This document shows positions 6,560 through 7,917 of a stretch of DNA of 7,917 nucleotides, in pieces. A model generated the notes under the pieces. That model ran no database searches, was not told where the DNA came from, and was given only the letters and a program-made list of their open reading frames with translations. The DNA comes from Veillonellaceae bacterium (lineage in GTDB: Bacteria; Bacillota; Negativicutes; Veillonellales; Veillonellaceae). The position numbers and the translations under genes are program-made. Within the stretch, counting starts at the first letter, position 1. Each line of letters starts with the position of its first letter. The stretch spans positions 1 through 7,917 of the forward strand of contig CAAFQR010000018.1 of assembly GCA_900765165.1 (NCBI GenBank), read 5' to 3'.

Positions 6560-7879
6560 CATAATAAACCGGTTTTTCCCCTGACTCTTCGCTTTATAGG
6601 CTCGTTCATCCGCTATTTGTAGCAGGTCCTCATAGGTCTTCCCATCCCGTGAAGAAAATGAAACACCTACACTGCCGGAAACGGTGAAAATACGGCTGGA
6701 ACCGGCGATAATGGTGCTAATTTCCTTGCATAAAGCTTCTGCATACCGGGCCACAGAAAATTCTGACTCCATATGGGGCAAGAAGACTACAAACTCATCA
6801 CCACCAACGCGGCCTACATACTGTTCCCCTATCCAGTTCATGCGCCCAAAGGCGGCGGCTACTTGCTTTAACACCGAATCGCCGGTAGGATGACCAAATA
6901 CATCATTGACCTGTTTGAAATTATCTAAATCCAGGAACAGCAGCGCTGCATGGCTAGCATCCTTCATCAACAGCTCCTTCACCTTCGTTACAATACCGCG
7001 GTAATTGAGAATGCCCGTCAACGGATCTGTTTCGGCCGCCTGCCGTGCTTCTGCCAGTTCAGCGGTAAGCTGGCGCTTCGACAAGTACAAATCGGATACA
7101 TTGGTGCGGTGCAGTAAAATGCGCTTCGTCATCTTGTCGTAATAGCTAAACTGCCACTCGCGACTGGCCGGCGTGCCATCATCAAGGATAACATCGCAAT
7201 AAAAGCTGTGATAGGCCTTTTCCTCTAATCGACTCAACACAGTCTTAATATTTGCTTCGTGCCACACCCTATCCCGTTCTTCCGGTACTACGTATGATTC
7301 GATGTAAGAGCGCAGCACATCTGTGTAGCCTGCATAGTGACGAGACAACAACGCCACTTGGCTTTCGGCACCGCGCAACGGCGTAAACTGATCATTCACC
7401 GCGTCAATACAATAATAGCCACCGCTTTCATTACAGACCTGTTGCATTACCACGTGGCGCAAGAAATCACTGGCATCTTCCTTCTTGACGATAACACGGG
7501 CGCACAGCGCATTAGGATACTTCTCGTCAAAGAACTGGTAACTCATGGTAATCTTAAAGGAAATGCGATGATCTTCCCCTTCGCGGCTTGGATATGCACA
7601 AGAAAGGTGATGTTTACCCCTATTAAATTCAGCTTTTAAAGATTCACAGGATAACAGCTGGCGCACCGCTACCTTATGGTTTTCATAGAGCAATTCATCT
7701 CTGGATTTCACATACGCTTCCCAAACCGGGATAAAGGACGACTCCATCATCACGCCCTTACCGTCCGGCAACAAGCAATACGCACTATGCGTTTCTAAAT
7801 TAATAATATGTACTTCCTGGTACAAGGACCGCAACATGTGCAGTAGTTGCGGCGACATTGCTACCGATTCCATTTTCAT
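6554..7879 (-). CDS. Diguanylate cyclase with PAS-like sensory region and GGDEF domain
   Basis: Makes cyclic di-GMP from two GTP in the cytosol; no membrane segments are seen. I take ATG 7879 (441 aa). AAAGGA lies 12 nt upstream, rather far, and the frame stays open to the window edge, so a start further right cannot be excluded. ATG 7873 is an alternative. Residues about 9-136 and 145-263 look like two diverged PAS-type sensory modules; the second includes a VVPEERDRVWHE segment and ends in a strand before TNVSDLYLSKRQL, as PAS domains do before their effector. A short coiled-coil linker (about 268-284) follows. The GGDEF domain shows DPLTG (285-289), FLDLDNFKQVND (315-326), GGDEF (359-363) and SVGVSF (403-408), all as in active enzymes. 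The upstream I-site RxxD is absent (IGEQ at the aligned place), so classical product inhibition is unlikely. It probably feeds the PilZ protein four genes downstream; the ligand sensed is unknown. Confidence 0.9.
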   Translation of the reverse strand: MKMESVAMSPQLLHMLRSLYQEVHIINLETHSAYCLLPDGKGVMMESSFIPVWEAYVKSRDELLYENHKVAVRQLLSCESLKAEFNRGKHHLSCAYPSREGEDHRISFKITMSYQFFDEKYPNALCARVIVKKEDASDFLRHVVMQQVCNESGGYYCIDAVNDQFTPLRGAESQVALLSRHYAGYTDVLRSYIESYVVPEERDRVWHEANIKTVLSRLEEKAYHSFYCDVILDDGTPASREWQFSYYDKMTKRILLHRTNVSDLYLSKRQLTAELAEARQAAETDPLTGILNYRGIVTKVKELLMKDASHAALLFLDLDNFKQVNDVFGHPTGDSVLKQVAAAFGRMNWIGEQYVGRVGGDEFVVFLPHMESEFSVARYAEALCKEISTIIAGSSRIFTVSGSVGVSFSSRDGKTYEDLLQIADERAYKAKSQGKNRFIMT

Positions 7880-7917
7880 CAGTGTTGCACATCCTTTACA
7901 CTTTGTTAAACGCAAAA

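Noticed and set aside
6357..6584. A 75-codon plus-strand frame across the intergenic region with a hydrophobic C-terminal half
   Set aside because: It starts at GTG with no ribosome site, overlaps the end of the cyclase gene antisense, and its hydrophobicity follows from AT-rich DNA. No family resemblance.

Overview
All five genes lie on the minus strand, so the locus reads from right to left. It looks like an exopolysaccharide synthesis, modification and export operon under cyclic di-GMP control. The host is probably a diderm Firmicute (Negativicutes type: Selenomonas, Megasphaera, Veillonella, Dialister and relatives). The main clue is the outer-membrane protein, which has a degenerate SLH segment, a short helical stretch and then a beta-barrel. 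That architecture is typical of Negativicutes porins. The genus is not resolved.

Layout in transcription order: (1) 7879-6554, a cytosolic diguanylate cyclase with PAS-like sensory region and intact GGDEF motif; (2) a 233-bp intergenic stretch (6321-6553) with a perfect TATAAT box, clustered TGAC repeats and two mutually exclusive stem-loops just before the next gene; (3) 6320-4992, a UDP-N-acetylhexosamine 6-dehydrogenase of the TviB/WbpO type; (4) 4981-3527, an SLH-porin; (5) 3501-817, a membrane-anchored protein with three tandem NodB (CE4 deacetylase) folds, of which only the last keeps its active-site motifs; (6) 806 to the left edge, the N-terminus of a PilZ protein whose two membrane helices run into what looks like the start of a processive family 2 glycosyltransferase, cut by the window.

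Genes 3 to 6 are separated by only 10, 25 and 10 bp, so they are almost certainly one transcript. The inferred scheme is as follows. The cyclase makes c-di-GMP. The dehydrogenase supplies a UDP-N-acetylhexosaminuronic acid. The PilZ-coupled inner-membrane synthase polymerises and extrudes the chain. The anchored deacetylase trims acetyl groups in the periplasm. The SLH-porin gives an exit through the outer membrane and may be tethered to the wall. The porin, deacetylase, glycosyltransferase order resembles pgaABC of Gram-negative bacteria, and the PilZ/dehydrogenase pairing recalls alginate loci, but the parts differ from both. No RNA genes, CRISPR arrays or mobile elements were seen.
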